Below, one piece after another: positions 25,245-33,318 of a DNA stretch of 64,000 nucleotides. Below the pieces are notes generated by a model, which saw only the letters and a program-made list of their open reading frames with translations, searched no databases and had not been told where the DNA came from. The position numbers were made by a program, and so were the translations under genes. This DNA comes from Neolewinella marina (lineage in GTDB: Bacteria; Bacteroidota; Bacteroidia; Chitinophagales; Saprospiraceae), in contig NZ_PDLO01000005.1 of the NCBI RefSeq assembly GCF_002631205.1, forward strand, positions 186,001-250,000, in the 5' to 3' direction. The first letter of the stretch is position 1. Each line of letters starts with the position of its first letter.

Positions 25245-25979
25245 CTAGTCGAAGCGGAACAGCTGGTAGCGGTCGATCGTCTGCTGCAGCTGGGTGCCCA
25301 GGTTCTCGGTTCCGTTGAACCCGAGTTCGTCCATTCCGGCGGCCCAGCGGCGGTAGTCCCGCGGCCCGAATTCCCGCAGGCGGGCGAACTTGCCCCCGGT
25401 TACCGCTAGACTAAAGTCGCGGAAACTCGTCCAGGCCGTCTCGTAGCTGCGCACGCAATCTCCGGCTACCCGGGCGGTGGGGCCTCCCCAATCGCCTGAG
25501 CAGTCCAGCCCAAAGAAATTGTTGTAATCCCGCGCCCCGGCGGCCTTCCCGGCCTTGCTGTACAACAGCCCCGTAGCCAGCGTGATGCTGACCGGAATGC
25601 CGAATTTCTCCTGTTCCGCCTCCGCCACGTGACGGAAACGGGTAATGAAGGCCGCTACCTCCTGGTCGGGAAGCTGCGTCAGGGCCTCCAGGCGACTGGC
25701 CTCCCCACCGCCGAAGAAATTAAACCGGGAGAAGAAGCCCCCCGACGACTGACGGTTGCCCTGGTCCTGGGTGAGGAAGGTTGGCGGCTCCCCCTCCGCG
25801 GTCGATTCTACCGGCGGCACGGGGGCCGTAGCGGGCACGGGTTCGTAGTCGGGGTGGCCCAGGCGGAGGTTAAAGTTTACCTGCTTCTGGGTGAGGAGAA
25901 TGAGGGCGCAGCCGATAAGGCCAAGCCGGAGCCAGTGCCTGGCGGCGAAGGCCGTCAGACGGGTCAGTGAGATAGTCAT
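25245..25979 (-). CDS. membrane-anchored glucosaminidase-fold protein (possible pseudoenzyme)
   Basis: 244 residues. A signal anchor (about 12-28) is followed by a linker of about 75 residues, then a GH73 glucosaminidase domain (about 100-240): FGIPVSITLATGLLYSKAGKA, NNFFGLDCSGDW, GDCVRSYETAWTSFRDFS. In active relatives the helix reads like LAxxLLES and the Glu is catalytic. Here that position is Tyr (TAC codon, in LLYS). The rest of the fold, including two cysteines that could form a disulphide, is intact. It may bind peptidoglycan without cleaving it, or use another residue. It has its own promoter at 26009-26040. Confidence 0.82.
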   Translation of the reverse strand: MTISLTRLTAFAARHWLRLGLIGCALILLTQKQVNFNLRLGHPDYEPVPATAPVPPVESTAEGEPPTFLTQDQGNRQSSGGFFSRFNFFGGGEASRLEALTQLPDQEVAAFITRFRHVAEAEQEKFGIPVSITLATGLLYSKAGKAAGARDYNNFFGLDCSGDWGGPTARVAGDCVRSYETAWTSFRDFSLAVTGGKFARLREFGPRDYRRWAAGMDELGFNGTENLGTQLQQTIDRYQLFRFD

Positions 25980-26008
25980 TAGTGCAACCTTTAGCGTAAC
26001 GTGTTCTA

Positions 26009-26040
26009 CAAAGTTAGGCGGCCCGACTATTTAAAACAAA
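26009..26040 (-). promoter_or_regulatory. Bacteroidota-type promoter of the glucosaminidase-like gene
   Basis: TTTG (26040-26037), a 20-bp spacer and TAACTTTG (26016-26009) on the minus strand fit the -33/-7 consensus exactly. The ATG at 25979 is about 30 bp from the -7 box. Confidence 0.75.
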
Positions 26041-26047
26041 TTGTTGT

Positions 26048-26860
26048 TTAGTTTTTTTCTTCCAACATCCCGCTGCTAAGCCCCGGTACTCCAGGTTGTA
26101 CGGCGAGGTACTCTCCTCCGGGGCCGGCCAGGATACGGGTGGCGGTCCGCGCCGCGGTGGGTAGCCGCGACAGGGTCCGGACCTTGCGCGCCGGCGGTGA
26201 CCACAGCCAGCCTTCCCCGTGACTGGTGGAGGTACCCAGGAGCCGGGGGGCGTACCAGGAGAGCTGCTCCGCAGGGGGGGTATCCACCCAGTACTGGAAC
26301 TGCCCGTAGTTGGTAAAGACGGCCAATCGGTTCTTGTCGGGGAAGTGCAGGATTACGGCGTTGCGGTCGACGAAGATGGCGCTGGGCGGTGCCGCGATAC
26401 CGAGTTGGAGGCGGAGGTTGTTGGTTTGCTGATCGATGCGGCCGGAATCGTCGAGGCGCAGCAGGCGGTAGTCCCAGTTGTCGAACACCCAGATGCCGTT
26501 GTCGTAGCTGCGGGCGATGGCCCCGGGCTGCTGGATATTGGGGTTAGCGAACAGGTCGATGCGGTCCAATTCACTCAGCGTCCGGTCGAGTACGACCGCC
26601 GTGCCGTATTCGCGGTAGTAGACCAGGATTTGGAAGGGGTTGGTTACGTCCACGTAGTCCGGGCTACCCAGGCTGCTGTCGTAAAAGCTGTAGGTATTTA
26701 CCCCAAGCGGGTTTCCGGTGACCAGGCGGTCGTCTTCCAGCAAGAAGTAGGGCTTGCCGACCGGGTCCACGTATAAATCGGCCACCGCCGGGTCCCCCTG
26801 TGCGAAAGCGGGGATGGTAAGGCAGCACAACCACAACGGGAGTATCCAGCGCAAGATCAT
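26048..26860 (-). CDS. secreted beta-propeller-like protein of unknown function
   Basis: 270 residues with a signal peptide (MILRWILPLWLCCLTIPAFAQ). The body consists of repeated short beta elements with aromatic/aspartate turns (VLDRTLSELDRIDLF, GIWVFDNWDYRLLRLDDSG, VILHFPDKNRLAVFTNYGQFQYWV), which suggests several propeller blades. No family name can be given with confidence. Short basic C-terminus, no sorting domain. It is on the minus strand and divergent from the barrel gene at 26947. Confidence 0.7.
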   Translation of the reverse strand: MILRWILPLWLCCLTIPAFAQGDPAVADLYVDPVGKPYFLLEDDRLVTGNPLGVNTYSFYDSSLGSPDYVDVTNPFQILVYYREYGTAVVLDRTLSELDRIDLFANPNIQQPGAIARSYDNGIWVFDNWDYRLLRLDDSGRIDQQTNNLRLQLGIAAPPSAIFVDRNAVILHFPDKNRLAVFTNYGQFQYWVDTPPAEQLSWYAPRLLGTSTSHGEGWLWSPPARKVRTLSRLPTAARTATRILAGPGGEYLAVQPGVPGLSSGMLEEKN

Positions 26861-26946
26861 ACCCCTTTAACGCTTCCGGCGGAGGTTTCGTCCTGAGCGG
26901 GATGCCACTTTGCCGGTTTACCTTGTGGCCGCCCCGTACCCTACCT

Positions 26947-27597
26947 ATGCTCCACCTGCTCCGAATCCTGCCGCTGCTGTTCCTTTCCCAACTCGCCCTG
27001 GCGCAGTTGGACAGTGTCGATTACCGGCGGTTTCAGTTGGGGGTGGTGGCCGGTCAGGCCTACCAGGAAGTGGATTTCACCCCGAACGCCAGCGTGACCA
27101 CCTATCCCGGCCAGCGCGCGGGGGTGGCGCTGCGCTACTTCGACCGCCAGCTGGTCGGATTCCAGGCGGAGCTCGCCTACGACCGCGCCGGCTGGCGGGA
27201 AGACCTCGGCACCGCCGGCGCCTACGAACGGCAGACCGACTACGCCGAGCTCCTCATCCTGACCCAGTTCAGCGTCGGCCGCGGGGTGGTACAGCCCCTG
27301 TTCCAGATTGGCCCCTACCTGTCTGCCCCCCTGGCCGAGCGGGAGTCCCTGCCCCCGGGATACGACCCGGCTACTCAGCCCGCCAACACCTACTACGGCC
27401 GCGAGCTGCCCTTCCGCATCAACTACGGGCTGGTGGCCGGGCTGGGCCTCAACCTGGAGATTGGCCCCCTCACCCTGCAGGTGGACGGCCGCTACCGACA
27501 GGGGTTCAGCAACCTGATCAAACCCGGGGAAAGCCAGGCCTCCACCAGCATCCGCCGGGGCTACGGTGGGCAGGCGGCGCTGTTTTACGCCCTGTAG
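26947..27597 (+). CDS. PorT-family outer membrane beta-barrel protein
   Basis: 216 residues from the ATG at 26947 (signal peptide MLHLLRILPLLFLSQLALAQ). A single small barrel: RFQLGVVAGQAYQEVDFTP, GVALRYFDRQLVGFQAELAYDRAGW, LLILTQFSVGRGVVQPLFQIGPYLS, RINYGLVAGLGLNLEIGPLTLQVDGRYRQGF. This spacing is that of OMP_b-brl_2/PorT-like proteins. It is likely an outer-membrane structural or assembly component and no substrate is visible. An upstream in-frame start at 26902 has no signal peptide and is not chosen. Confidence 0.82.
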   Translation: MLHLLRILPLLFLSQLALAQLDSVDYRRFQLGVVAGQAYQEVDFTPNASVTTYPGQRAGVALRYFDRQLVGFQAELAYDRAGWREDLGTAGAYERQTDYAELLILTQFSVGRGVVQPLFQIGPYLSAPLAERESLPPGYDPATQPANTYYGRELPFRINYGLVAGLGLNLEIGPLTLQVDGRYRQGFSNLIKPGESQASTSIRRGYGGQAALFYAL

Positions 27598-27653
27598 GAT
27601 GTGAACCGACGGGGGGGGAAGGCACTTATACCAGCACACCATAACATCCGACC

Positions 27654-27989
27654 GTGCCAATCCTGCAAGACAATAATTACGAAAGCCTGTCCTACGCTAT
27701 CGAAGACCTCAAAAGCAAGGGCTATACCGCCGACTTCAACCAGAAATCGGAGTCGCTGGAATGCAAGCAAAACCAGAACAACTACCGCCCCGAGGACTTC
27801 ACCATCACCCACGCCTACCGCTTCGAGGGGATGAGCAACCCGGACGACAACTCCGTCCTCTACGGTATCGAAGCCGCCGACGGAACCAAGGGCCTGCTGG
27901 TCGATGCCTACGGGGTCTACGCGGACAGCCTCTCGGAGGATATGATCGAGAAGTTTCGGGTGGAATACGAGGATCCTGATGAGGTGTAA
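27654..27989 (+). CDS. small conserved Bacteroidota protein of unknown function
   Basis: 111 residues with a GTG start (27654). Two regions: an N-terminal helix and strand (YESLSYAIEDLKSKGYTADFNQ) and ITHAYRFEGMSNPDDNSVLYGIEAADGTKGLLVDAYGVYAD, ending acidic. Homologues of this size are sometimes labelled phosphoribosylpyrophosphate synthetase in databases, but no PRPP-synthase motif is visible here and I do not accept that label. The function is not known. It is followed by the 8-bp GTAC repeat and then the photolyase. Confidence 0.75.
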   Translation: MPILQDNNYESLSYAIEDLKSKGYTADFNQKSESLECKQNQNNYRPEDFTITHAYRFEGMSNPDDNSVLYGIEAADGTKGLLVDAYGVYADSLSEDMIEKFRVEYEDPDEV

Positions 27990-27990
27990 C

Positions 27991-28018
27991 GGTACGGCAG
28001 TACAACAGTACGGCAGTA
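27991..28018. repeat. 8-bp tandem repeat (second locus), consensus GTACGGCA
   Basis: Four octamers (GTACGGCA, GTACAACA, GTACGGCA, GTACGCAG) directly after the small gene, in the same register as the repeat at 13566-13615. Confidence 0.75.
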
Positions 28019-28085
28019 CGCAGTTGGCGGGTCAGTATTTATGAACGGGCAGCCATCATGAAGCTGTAACACAAGGACACATTCA

Positions 28086-29429
28086 ATGACCCTCTTCTGG
28101 CACCGCCGCGACCTCCGCTTTCCGGACAACGCCGGCCTCTACCACGCCCTGAAGAGGAATGAGGAGGTAGTACCCGTTTTTATATTCGACCGCAATATCC
28201 TGGATAAACTGCCCAGCCGCTCCGATGCCCGGGTGACCTTTATCCAGCGTAGCGTAGCCCGTTTGGCGGAATGGTATCGCGACTATGGGAGTACGCTGCT
28301 GACCTTTTACGGGGACCCGGTAGAGATCTGGAAGCAACTGCGCGACGAATACCGCCCCAACGCCGTATACACGAACCGCGACTACGAACCCTACGCCCTG
28401 GAACGCGACCAGGCGGTAGCCGACCTGCTGGCCGAACGCAAGATTCCCTTTCGGACCTACAAGGACCACGTCATCTTTGAAAGTGAGGAAGTGGAGAAAC
28501 AGGCCGGGGGATCCTATACCGTCTTCACCCCCTATATGCGCAGCTGGCTGCGCCGCCTCGACAGCCGCCTGATCCGCCGGGGGGAAGCCGACGTCAGTTT
28601 TTACCTGGCCCCCTACCCCACCGAGCGCTACGCCGGAAGTCTGCACCAATCCCCTACGCAGCACCCCGTACCCACCCTCGAGGAAATGGGCTTCTCCCCT
28701 ACCGAAACCTACCTGCCCCCGCCCGATCCGCCGCGGGAATTGCTGGAAGCCTACGGCCGAAACCGCGACTTCCCCGCCGTGGAGGGTACTACCCGCTGGG
28801 GGATTCACCTGCGCCACGGCACGGTGAGCGTCCGCCAAAAGGCGCGGGAGGCCCGGGCCACCAACGATACCCTGCTAAAGGAACTCATCTGGCGCGACTT
28901 CTACTCCAACGTCCTCCAGGCCCACCCCCGGGTGGCGTACGGGAGTTTCCGGCCGGAGTACGACGCCATCCCCTGGCGGAACGACGAGGAAGAATTTGCC
29001 GCCTGGTGCGCCGGCCGGACCGGGGTACCCATCGTAGATGCGGGCATGCGGCAACTGAACGAAACCGGCTTCATGCACAACCGCGTCCGGATGATCGTAG
29101 CGAGCTACCTGACCAAACACCTGCTGATCGACTGGCGGTGGGGGGAGGCCTACTTCGCCGATAAATTGCTGGATTACGAACTGGCCAGCAACAACGGAGG
29201 CTGGCAGTGGGCGGCCGGCAGCGGGGTGGACGCCCAGCCCTATTTCCGCATCTTCAACTACGAAAGCCAACAGCGCAAATTCGACCCGGAGTACCGCTAC
29301 GTAAAGCGTTGGGTGTCGGAATTCGGCACTCCGGATTATCCGGACGAGCCCCTGGTGGAGCACAAGTTCGGCCGCGAACGCGCGTTACGGGTGTACAAAC
29401 AAGCCCTGCAGGCGGTCCGGAACCACTGA
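28086..29429 (+). CDS. phr: deoxyribodipyrimidine photolyase / cryptochrome (class I-like)
   Basis: 447 residues, a little shorter than E. coli PhrB (472). The N-terminal antenna domain opens with the typical LFWHRRDLRFPDNAGLYHAL and DRNILDKL. The FAD-binding domain begins near residue 230 and carries RRTR-like TTRWGIHLRHGTVS, ELIWRDFY, GFMHNRVRMIVASYLTKHLLIDWRWGEAYF and the family hallmark GGWQWAAGSGVDAQPYFRIFN, with the QWAA and Asn used for flavin contact. It should repair cyclobutane dimers with blue light; a signalling cryptochrome role cannot be excluded. No neighbouring repair genes. Confidence 0.92.
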   Translation: MTLFWHRRDLRFPDNAGLYHALKRNEEVVPVFIFDRNILDKLPSRSDARVTFIQRSVARLAEWYRDYGSTLLTFYGDPVEIWKQLRDEYRPNAVYTNRDYEPYALERDQAVADLLAERKIPFRTYKDHVIFESEEVEKQAGGSYTVFTPYMRSWLRRLDSRLIRRGEADVSFYLAPYPTERYAGSLHQSPTQHPVPTLEEMGFSPTETYLPPPDPPRELLEAYGRNRDFPAVEGTTRWGIHLRHGTVSVRQKAREARATNDTLLKELIWRDFYSNVLQAHPRVAYGSFRPEYDAIPWRNDEEEFAAWCAGRTGVPIVDAGMRQLNETGFMHNRVRMIVASYLTKHLLIDWRWGEAYFADKLLDYELASNNGGWQWAAGSGVDAQPYFRIFNYESQQRKFDPEYRYVKRWVSEFGTPDYPDEPLVEHKFGRERALRVYKQALQAVRNH

Positions 29430-29458
29430 CCCGCCGGCAAAATGGGGTGTGCATGGGG

Positions 29459-29490
29459 TTGACAAACCCCCTCGTCTTGCTATATTTTCG
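29459..29490 (+). promoter_or_regulatory. Bacteroidota-type promoter of the DUF481-like gene
   Basis: TTG (29459-29461), a 21-bp spacer and TATTTTCG (29483-29490, a TAnnTTCG variant) precede the ATG at 29510 by 19 bp. Confidence 0.6.
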
Positions 29491-29509
29491 CGGTTTAACT
29501 ACCCAGTCG

Positions 29510-30745
29510 ATGAAAGTTGTTTTGATCCACGCCATTCTGGCGCTTGCCCTGCTATTGCCGTCAGCAAGTCACGGTCAGAAACGACTGAATCTGTTCACCG
29601 AATGCGATTGCAACAAAACGTTGCTGAAGCAGGAGCTGAACTACGTCAACCACACCATCGACCCGGTCAACGCCCAGGTAAACCTCTTCATCGTCACCAA
29701 CTACCTGAGCAACGGCGGCCGCGTTTACGACCTCCAGTTCAAGGGGCAGCAGGAGCTGGCCGGCAACAGCCTCAACTTCAAGGTGTCCACCACGGCCGTC
29801 ATGACGGGGCTGGAACGCGACGAATACCTCAACAAGCGCATCGAGCTCGGCCTCGCCGGCTTCCTGGCGGGCACCGACTACGCCGACCTGGTAGACCTGA
29901 CCGCCGAGGCCCCCCCCGCCCCCGAGGAGGCCTCCGACGAGGATTCGGAAATGGTAGACAACTGGAACAACTGGATCTTCGAGGCCAACGCGAGCTTCAG
30001 CGCCGACGTGGAGAGCCAGCGCAGTCGCAACGACCTCCGGCTGGGCTTCGAGGCAGACCGCACCACCCCCGACTGGCGACTGCGGTTCAGCCCCAACTTC
30101 TACTACCGCATCGAGAAGATCAACAAGGACGGCGGCCAGCTCACCTCCATCCGCCGCGACCAATGGTACGAGGCCAAGGCCATCAAGAGCATCGGCAATC
30201 ACTGGTCGGTGGGACTGTTCAACAGCATGAACTCCTCGACCTACCAGAACATCGACTTCGGCATCCGTCTCTCGCCGGCCATCGAGTACAACATCTACGA
30301 CTACAACCAGGTGCCCTTCAAGGAATTCACCATCGCCTACCGCCTCGGCTGGGTACGCAACGTGTATACCGAGGAGACCATTTTCCTGAAAACCGAGGAG
30401 AGCCTGGCGCGCCAGAGCCTCGACATCAACCTGCGGCTGCGGCAGCGGTGGGGCTCCATCTTCGCCGGCGTCGCCGCCGGGAACTACATGAACGACTTCA
30501 AGAAGAACCGGCTGTCCATGGACGCCCGCGCCAACGTGCGCCTCATCAAAGGGTTATCGTTCAACGTCGGGGGGAGCTACAACATCATCAACGACCAGAT
30601 CAGCCTGGCCAAGGGAGAGGCCAGCATCGAGGACATCCTGCTCGGACAGGCCCAGCTGGCCACCAACTACAGCGCCGACATCCGCTTCGGATTCAGCTAT
30701 ACCTTCGGATCCCTCTACAACAACGTGATCAACACCCGGCTCTAG
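29510..30745 (+). CDS. secreted outer-membrane barrel-type protein (DUF481-like)
   Basis: 411 residues from the ATG at 29510 (signal peptide MKVVLIHAILALALLLPSASHG). After the signal there is a Cys-rich start (LFTECDCNKTLLKQE) and a domain of about 120 residues (NHTIDPVNAQVNLFIVTNYLSNGGRVYDLQF) that reads like an interaction module. An acidic linker (about 140-150) precedes a barrel region from about 160 on: FEANASFSADVESQRSRNDLRLGFEADRTT, WRLRFSPNFYYRIEK, HWSVGLFNSMNSSTYQN, ending FSYTFGSLYNNVINTRL. The barrel half resembles DUF481-like proteins. Function unknown. The stop is 10 bp from that of the convergent gene. Confidence 0.78.
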   Translation: MKVVLIHAILALALLLPSASHGQKRLNLFTECDCNKTLLKQELNYVNHTIDPVNAQVNLFIVTNYLSNGGRVYDLQFKGQQELAGNSLNFKVSTTAVMTGLERDEYLNKRIELGLAGFLAGTDYADLVDLTAEAPPAPEEASDEDSEMVDNWNNWIFEANASFSADVESQRSRNDLRLGFEADRTTPDWRLRFSPNFYYRIEKINKDGGQLTSIRRDQWYEAKAIKSIGNHWSVGLFNSMNSSTYQNIDFGIRLSPAIEYNIYDYNQVPFKEFTIAYRLGWVRNVYTEETIFLKTEESLARQSLDINLRLRQRWGSIFAGVAAGNYMNDFKKNRLSMDARANVRLIKGLSFNVGGSYNIINDQISLAKGEASIEDILLGQAQLATNYSADIRFGFSYTFGSLYNNVINTRL

Positions 30746-30755
30746 GCGGACGGGC

Positions 30756-31199
30756 CTAACCGAATTTCACGGCACCCGCGAACTCCCGCCGAAAGGTGTC
30801 GAACTGCTTGCGGGAAGCCACGAACCGCAAGCGCCGGCCGAAAATGCCCGCGCCGCGCAGCCGCACGGAACAGACCTTCAGGAACAGAAAGCGGCTTTCC
30901 CGGATCTCCTCCACGTCCTGCAGCAGGTTGTAGCGGGCGGTGCGGAAGTAATCGGTCACGTAGAGGAATTCCCCGTCCGTCTCGATCCGCTTCAGGGGCC
31001 AGAAGGCCAGCCAGAAGGTGCCCACCCCCGTCAGCAGCAGGAAAAGCACGCCGTAGCGCAGCGATTGCAGGGGTACCCCGCCGAAGTAATGCTCGGGTGC
31101 GAACCAGGCTACCAGCGTCACGCCCACCATGACGGTGGTCCAGAAAACCGGCAGGAACAGCTTGAGAAAAAGCGTGGTGTTGGAGGATAAGCGAAGCAA
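30756..31199 (-). CDS. small membrane protein with PH-like C-terminus
   Basis: 147 residues. Two membrane helices (FLKLFLPVFWTTVMVGVTLVAWF and YGVLFLLLTGVGTFWLAF) are followed by a beta-rich region (ADGEF-type: ETDGEFLYVTDYFRTARYNLLQDVEEIRESRFLFLKVCSVRLRG) that looks like a bacterial PH/bPH_2-type fold. Role unknown. On the minus strand TACCTTTGC at 31227-31219 is a perfect -7 box, 20 bp upstream of the ATG. Confidence 0.7.
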   Translation of the reverse strand: MLRLSSNTTLFLKLFLPVFWTTVMVGVTLVAWFAPEHYFGGVPLQSLRYGVLFLLLTGVGTFWLAFWPLKRIETDGEFLYVTDYFRTARYNLLQDVEEIRESRFLFLKVCSVRLRGAGIFGRRLRFVASRKQFDTFRREFAGAVKFG

Positions 31200-31218
31200 G
31201 GGGTAGCGTTTTCGGGAC

Positions 31219-31227
31219 GCAAAGGTA
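31219..31227 (-). promoter_or_regulatory. -7 box TACCTTTGC for the PH-like membrane protein gene
   Basis: Perfect TAnnTTTGC motif on the minus strand, 20 bp upstream of the ATG at 31199. A matching -33 TTG is not at the standard distance, so it is scored moderately. Confidence 0.5.
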
Positions 31228-31301
31228 AGGGCGCTACCACGGAGAACCCGGCCCGGGCACGGCCAAACGCAAATTGCTACCCTGCCGTGACATCCGCCCC
31301 G

Positions 31302-31907
31302 TCAGCGGCGCAGGTAATAGTAGGCCAGCAACAGGATCACCCCCACGGTAATGCTCACGTCGGCCACGTTAAAGATCGGCCGGAAAAACAGGAAGGAATT
31401 GCCCCCAACGAAGGGCACCCAGTCGGGGTATACCCCGTACACCAGTGGCAGGTACAGCATGTCCACCACCCGGCCGTGGAAGAGCGACTCGTAGCCGCCG
31501 CCGGGGGGCAGGAAACGGGCCACGCCGGTGTGGGGGGCCGACTCGGAGAACAACACCCCGTAGAAGATGCTGTCGATGATGTTGCCCAGGGCGCCGGCCT
31601 CGATGAAGGCGAAGGCGGCCACCAAAAGGCGGCTGGCGCGCTGCCGGAGCAGTTGCCACAAGTAGTAGGCAAGCAGGATCACGGCCCCGAAGCGGAACAG
31701 ACTCAGGAGGAGCTTGCCCGTTCGGCCGCCGAAGCTGAGGCCGAAGGCCATGCCGTTGTTCTCCACGAAGTGGATGAGGGCGTAACGGCTGCCCAGAATA
31801 CCAAACTCTTCACCGTAATGCAGGTGGGTTTTCACCCAGAACTTGAGCCCTTGGTCGAGCAGCAACACCGTAAGGAGAACCAGGAATACAATGGCCTTAC
31901 GGTTCAT
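31302..31907 (-). CDS. lspA: lipoprotein signal peptidase (signal peptidase II)
   Basis: 201 residues, longer than E. coli LspA (164) because of an insertion between the third and fourth helices. Four membrane helices. Both catalytic Asp blocks are seen: GALGNIIDSIFYGVLF and FNVADVSITVGVILL; the substrate-contacting FVENNGMAFGL and GRVVDMLYLPLVYG are also present. It cleaves prolipoproteins in the inner membrane ahead of the lipidated cysteine. It follows the DksA-like gene by 14 bp on the same strand, a pair that is conserved in Bacteroidota. Confidence 0.96.
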   Translation of the reverse strand: MNRKAIVFLVLLTVLLLDQGLKFWVKTHLHYGEEFGILGSRYALIHFVENNGMAFGLSFGGRTGKLLLSLFRFGAVILLAYYLWQLLRQRASRLLVAAFAFIEAGALGNIIDSIFYGVLFSESAPHTGVARFLPPGGGYESLFHGRVVDMLYLPLVYGVYPDWVPFVGGNSFLFFRPIFNVADVSITVGVILLLAYYYLRR

Positions 31908-31921
31908 GCACCCGGCCGCGC

Positions 31922-32290
31922 CTAGCGGTTTTGCTTCGCGTGGATGCTCAGGGTAGTGTGGGGCACAATGCGCAGCCGCTCGGCGCTGATGAGCTCTCCG
32001 GTCACCCGGCAGATGCCGTACACCTTGTTCTGGATGCGCAGCAGGGCGTTCTCCAGGTGCTGGATCAGCTGCTGCTGCCGGCTGGCCAGACGGTGGAGTT
32101 CTTCGTTGGCCATGGTACCGGTGCCGTCGTCGAGGCCGCGCAGTTTGCCGTCCTCGCTGTTGGTCTGCTCGGTCATCTGGTCCAGGTAGAACTGGAGCTG
32201 CTTGCGGGCCTCGGCCAGCTTGGCATCGATGATGGCTTTGAATTCCGCCAGCTCTTCATCGCTGTAGCGGGTTTGTGATTGTGCTTGCAT
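31922..32290 (-). CDS. TraR/DksA-family protein lacking the four-cysteine zinc finger
   Basis: 122 residues. A long coiled-coil (about 10-75, EELAEFKAIIDAKLAEARKQLQF) is followed by the small globular end ALLRIQNKVYGICRVTGELISAERLRIVPHTTLSIHAKQ. DksA/TraR proteins usually have a CxxC-x17-CxxC site, but only one Cys is visible (GICRVTG), as in many Bacteroidota homologues. It is expected to bind the RNA polymerase secondary channel as a transcription regulator, without zinc. It has a promoter at 32325-32332 and is read together with lspA. Confidence 0.85.
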   Translation of the reverse strand: MQAQSQTRYSDEELAEFKAIIDAKLAEARKQLQFYLDQMTEQTNSEDGKLRGLDDGTGTMANEELHRLASRQQQLIQHLENALLRIQNKVYGICRVTGELISAERLRIVPHTTLSIHAKQNR

Positions 32291-32324
32291 GATGTTGTGC
32301 TTTAAGGTGTGTGTAAGAGAGCGT

Positions 32325-32332
32325 CAAAGGTA
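32325..32332 (-). promoter_or_regulatory. -7 box TACCTTTG for the dksA-like/lspA operon
   Basis: TAnnTTTG on the minus strand 35 bp upstream of the ATG at 32290. A TTTG about 15 bp further upstream is slightly too close to be the ideal -33 element. Confidence 0.5.
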
Positions 32333-32486
32333 TACGCAATGCGCGCACAAATATACTGCCCTTACGCAGGACCTCATCAATCTTTGTTGATAAATTATAG
32401 TTAACAAACAAAATACGGAACAATACGGCCCAGGCGCTCTTTTCCTTTCGCTACGCTTTGTCGCCTACCGGTCAACCCCCTCTGCC

Positions 32487-32948
32487 ATGTCGCCCCGTCG
32501 CCTCACCTTCACCACCACCGTCCCCCGGTCACTGGCCGAGACCTGGGACTTCTTCAGTCGCCCGGAAAACCTGGAAAAGCTCACCCCGCCGGATGTCCAC
32601 TTCGAGATCCGTTCCCCGGTCGCGGGCGTGGAGATGTACGAAGGCATGATCATCCAGTACCGGGTGACGCCCTTCCGGGGGTTTACCACCGACTGGGTAA
32701 CGGAGATCACCCACATCGCCCACCACCGTCACTTCATCGACGACCAGCGGGTGGGCCCCTTCGCCCTCTGGCACCACCAGCACCACTTTCGGGCCCTGGA
32801 CGACCACACTACCGAGATGCACGATATACTCCACTACCAGGTACCGCTGGGTCCGCTCGGCTCCCTGGCCAACCGACTGCTCGTCCGCCGGCAGGTGGAG
32901 GGCATCTTCCGGGCCCGGGAGGCGGCCATCCGGCGGTTGTTTCCTTAA
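32487..32948 (+). CDS. SRPBCC (START-like) family protein
   Basis: 153 residues, matching the ligand-binding SRPBCC fold: RLTFTTTVPRSLAETWDFFSRPENLEKLTPPDVHFEI, DYRV-type MIIQYRVTPFRGFTTDWVTEI, FIDDQRVGPFALWHHQHHFRALDDHTTEMHDILHYQVPLGPLGSLANRLLVRRQVEGIFRAREAAI. Members bind hydrophobic ligands or act in cell-division and lipid pathways; no ligand can be named. The 196-bp gap upstream is AT-rich and holds the dksA-like promoter on the other strand. Confidence 0.85.
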   Translation: MSPRRLTFTTTVPRSLAETWDFFSRPENLEKLTPPDVHFEIRSPVAGVEMYEGMIIQYRVTPFRGFTTDWVTEITHIAHHRHFIDDQRVGPFALWHHQHHFRALDDHTTEMHDILHYQVPLGPLGSLANRLLVRRQVEGIFRAREAAIRRLFP

Positions 32949-32958
32949 AGGGGGGGGG

Positions 32959-33318
32959 CTATTCCACGTACTCCTGCCGCTTGATCACTAGTACCCAGTC
33001 GCCCTCCTCTACGCGGTAGCCGTAGTCGTAGCAGAAGTGATAGAGGGTGCCGTTGCGGGTCACGTATTCATTGGTGAAGTAGCGGAACTTGAAGCCGCGG
33101 TCGATCATTCGATCGCGGCGCACGTTCGCTTTCCCGTCCGGGTTCAACTCCGCCAGTACGTTGCGGTTGTTGCGCAGGATATTGTTGACGCTGCGCTGGA
33201 ACGACAGTTCCCCGGCGCGGGCGCGGTTGTGGTGGCTGGCCCGGCAGGGGGCCGAACAGTACTTCTTGTCGGAGCGGCCCGTGTATTCCTCCCCGCATTC
33301 AGGACAGATACGCTTCAT
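32959..33318 (-). CDS. zinc-ribbon protein of unknown function
   Basis: 119 residues. N-terminal treble of Cys (CPECGEEYTGRSDKKYCSAPCR) and a following helix SHHNRARAGELSFQRSVNNILRNNRNVLAEL, then a beta segment (GFKFRYFTNEYVTRNGTLYHFCYDYGYRVEEGDW). The Cys pattern CxxC...CxxxC is a zinc-binding ribbon. This combination is common in Bacteroidota and is often near nucleic-acid functions, but no role is known. It overlaps the 3' end of the methyltransferase gene by 4 bp (ATGA, 33315-33318), so the two are translationally coupled. Confidence 0.8.
   Translation of the reverse strand: MKRICPECGEEYTGRSDKKYCSAPCRASHHNRARAGELSFQRSVNNILRNNRNVLAELNPDGKANVRRDRMIDRGFKFRYFTNEYVTRNGTLYHFCYDYGYRVEEGDWVLVIKRQEYVE

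Noticed and set aside
27654-27989. Phosphoribosylpyrophosphate synthetase label for the small gene
   Set aside because: Too short, and no PRPP-synthase motif is visible; kept as unknown.
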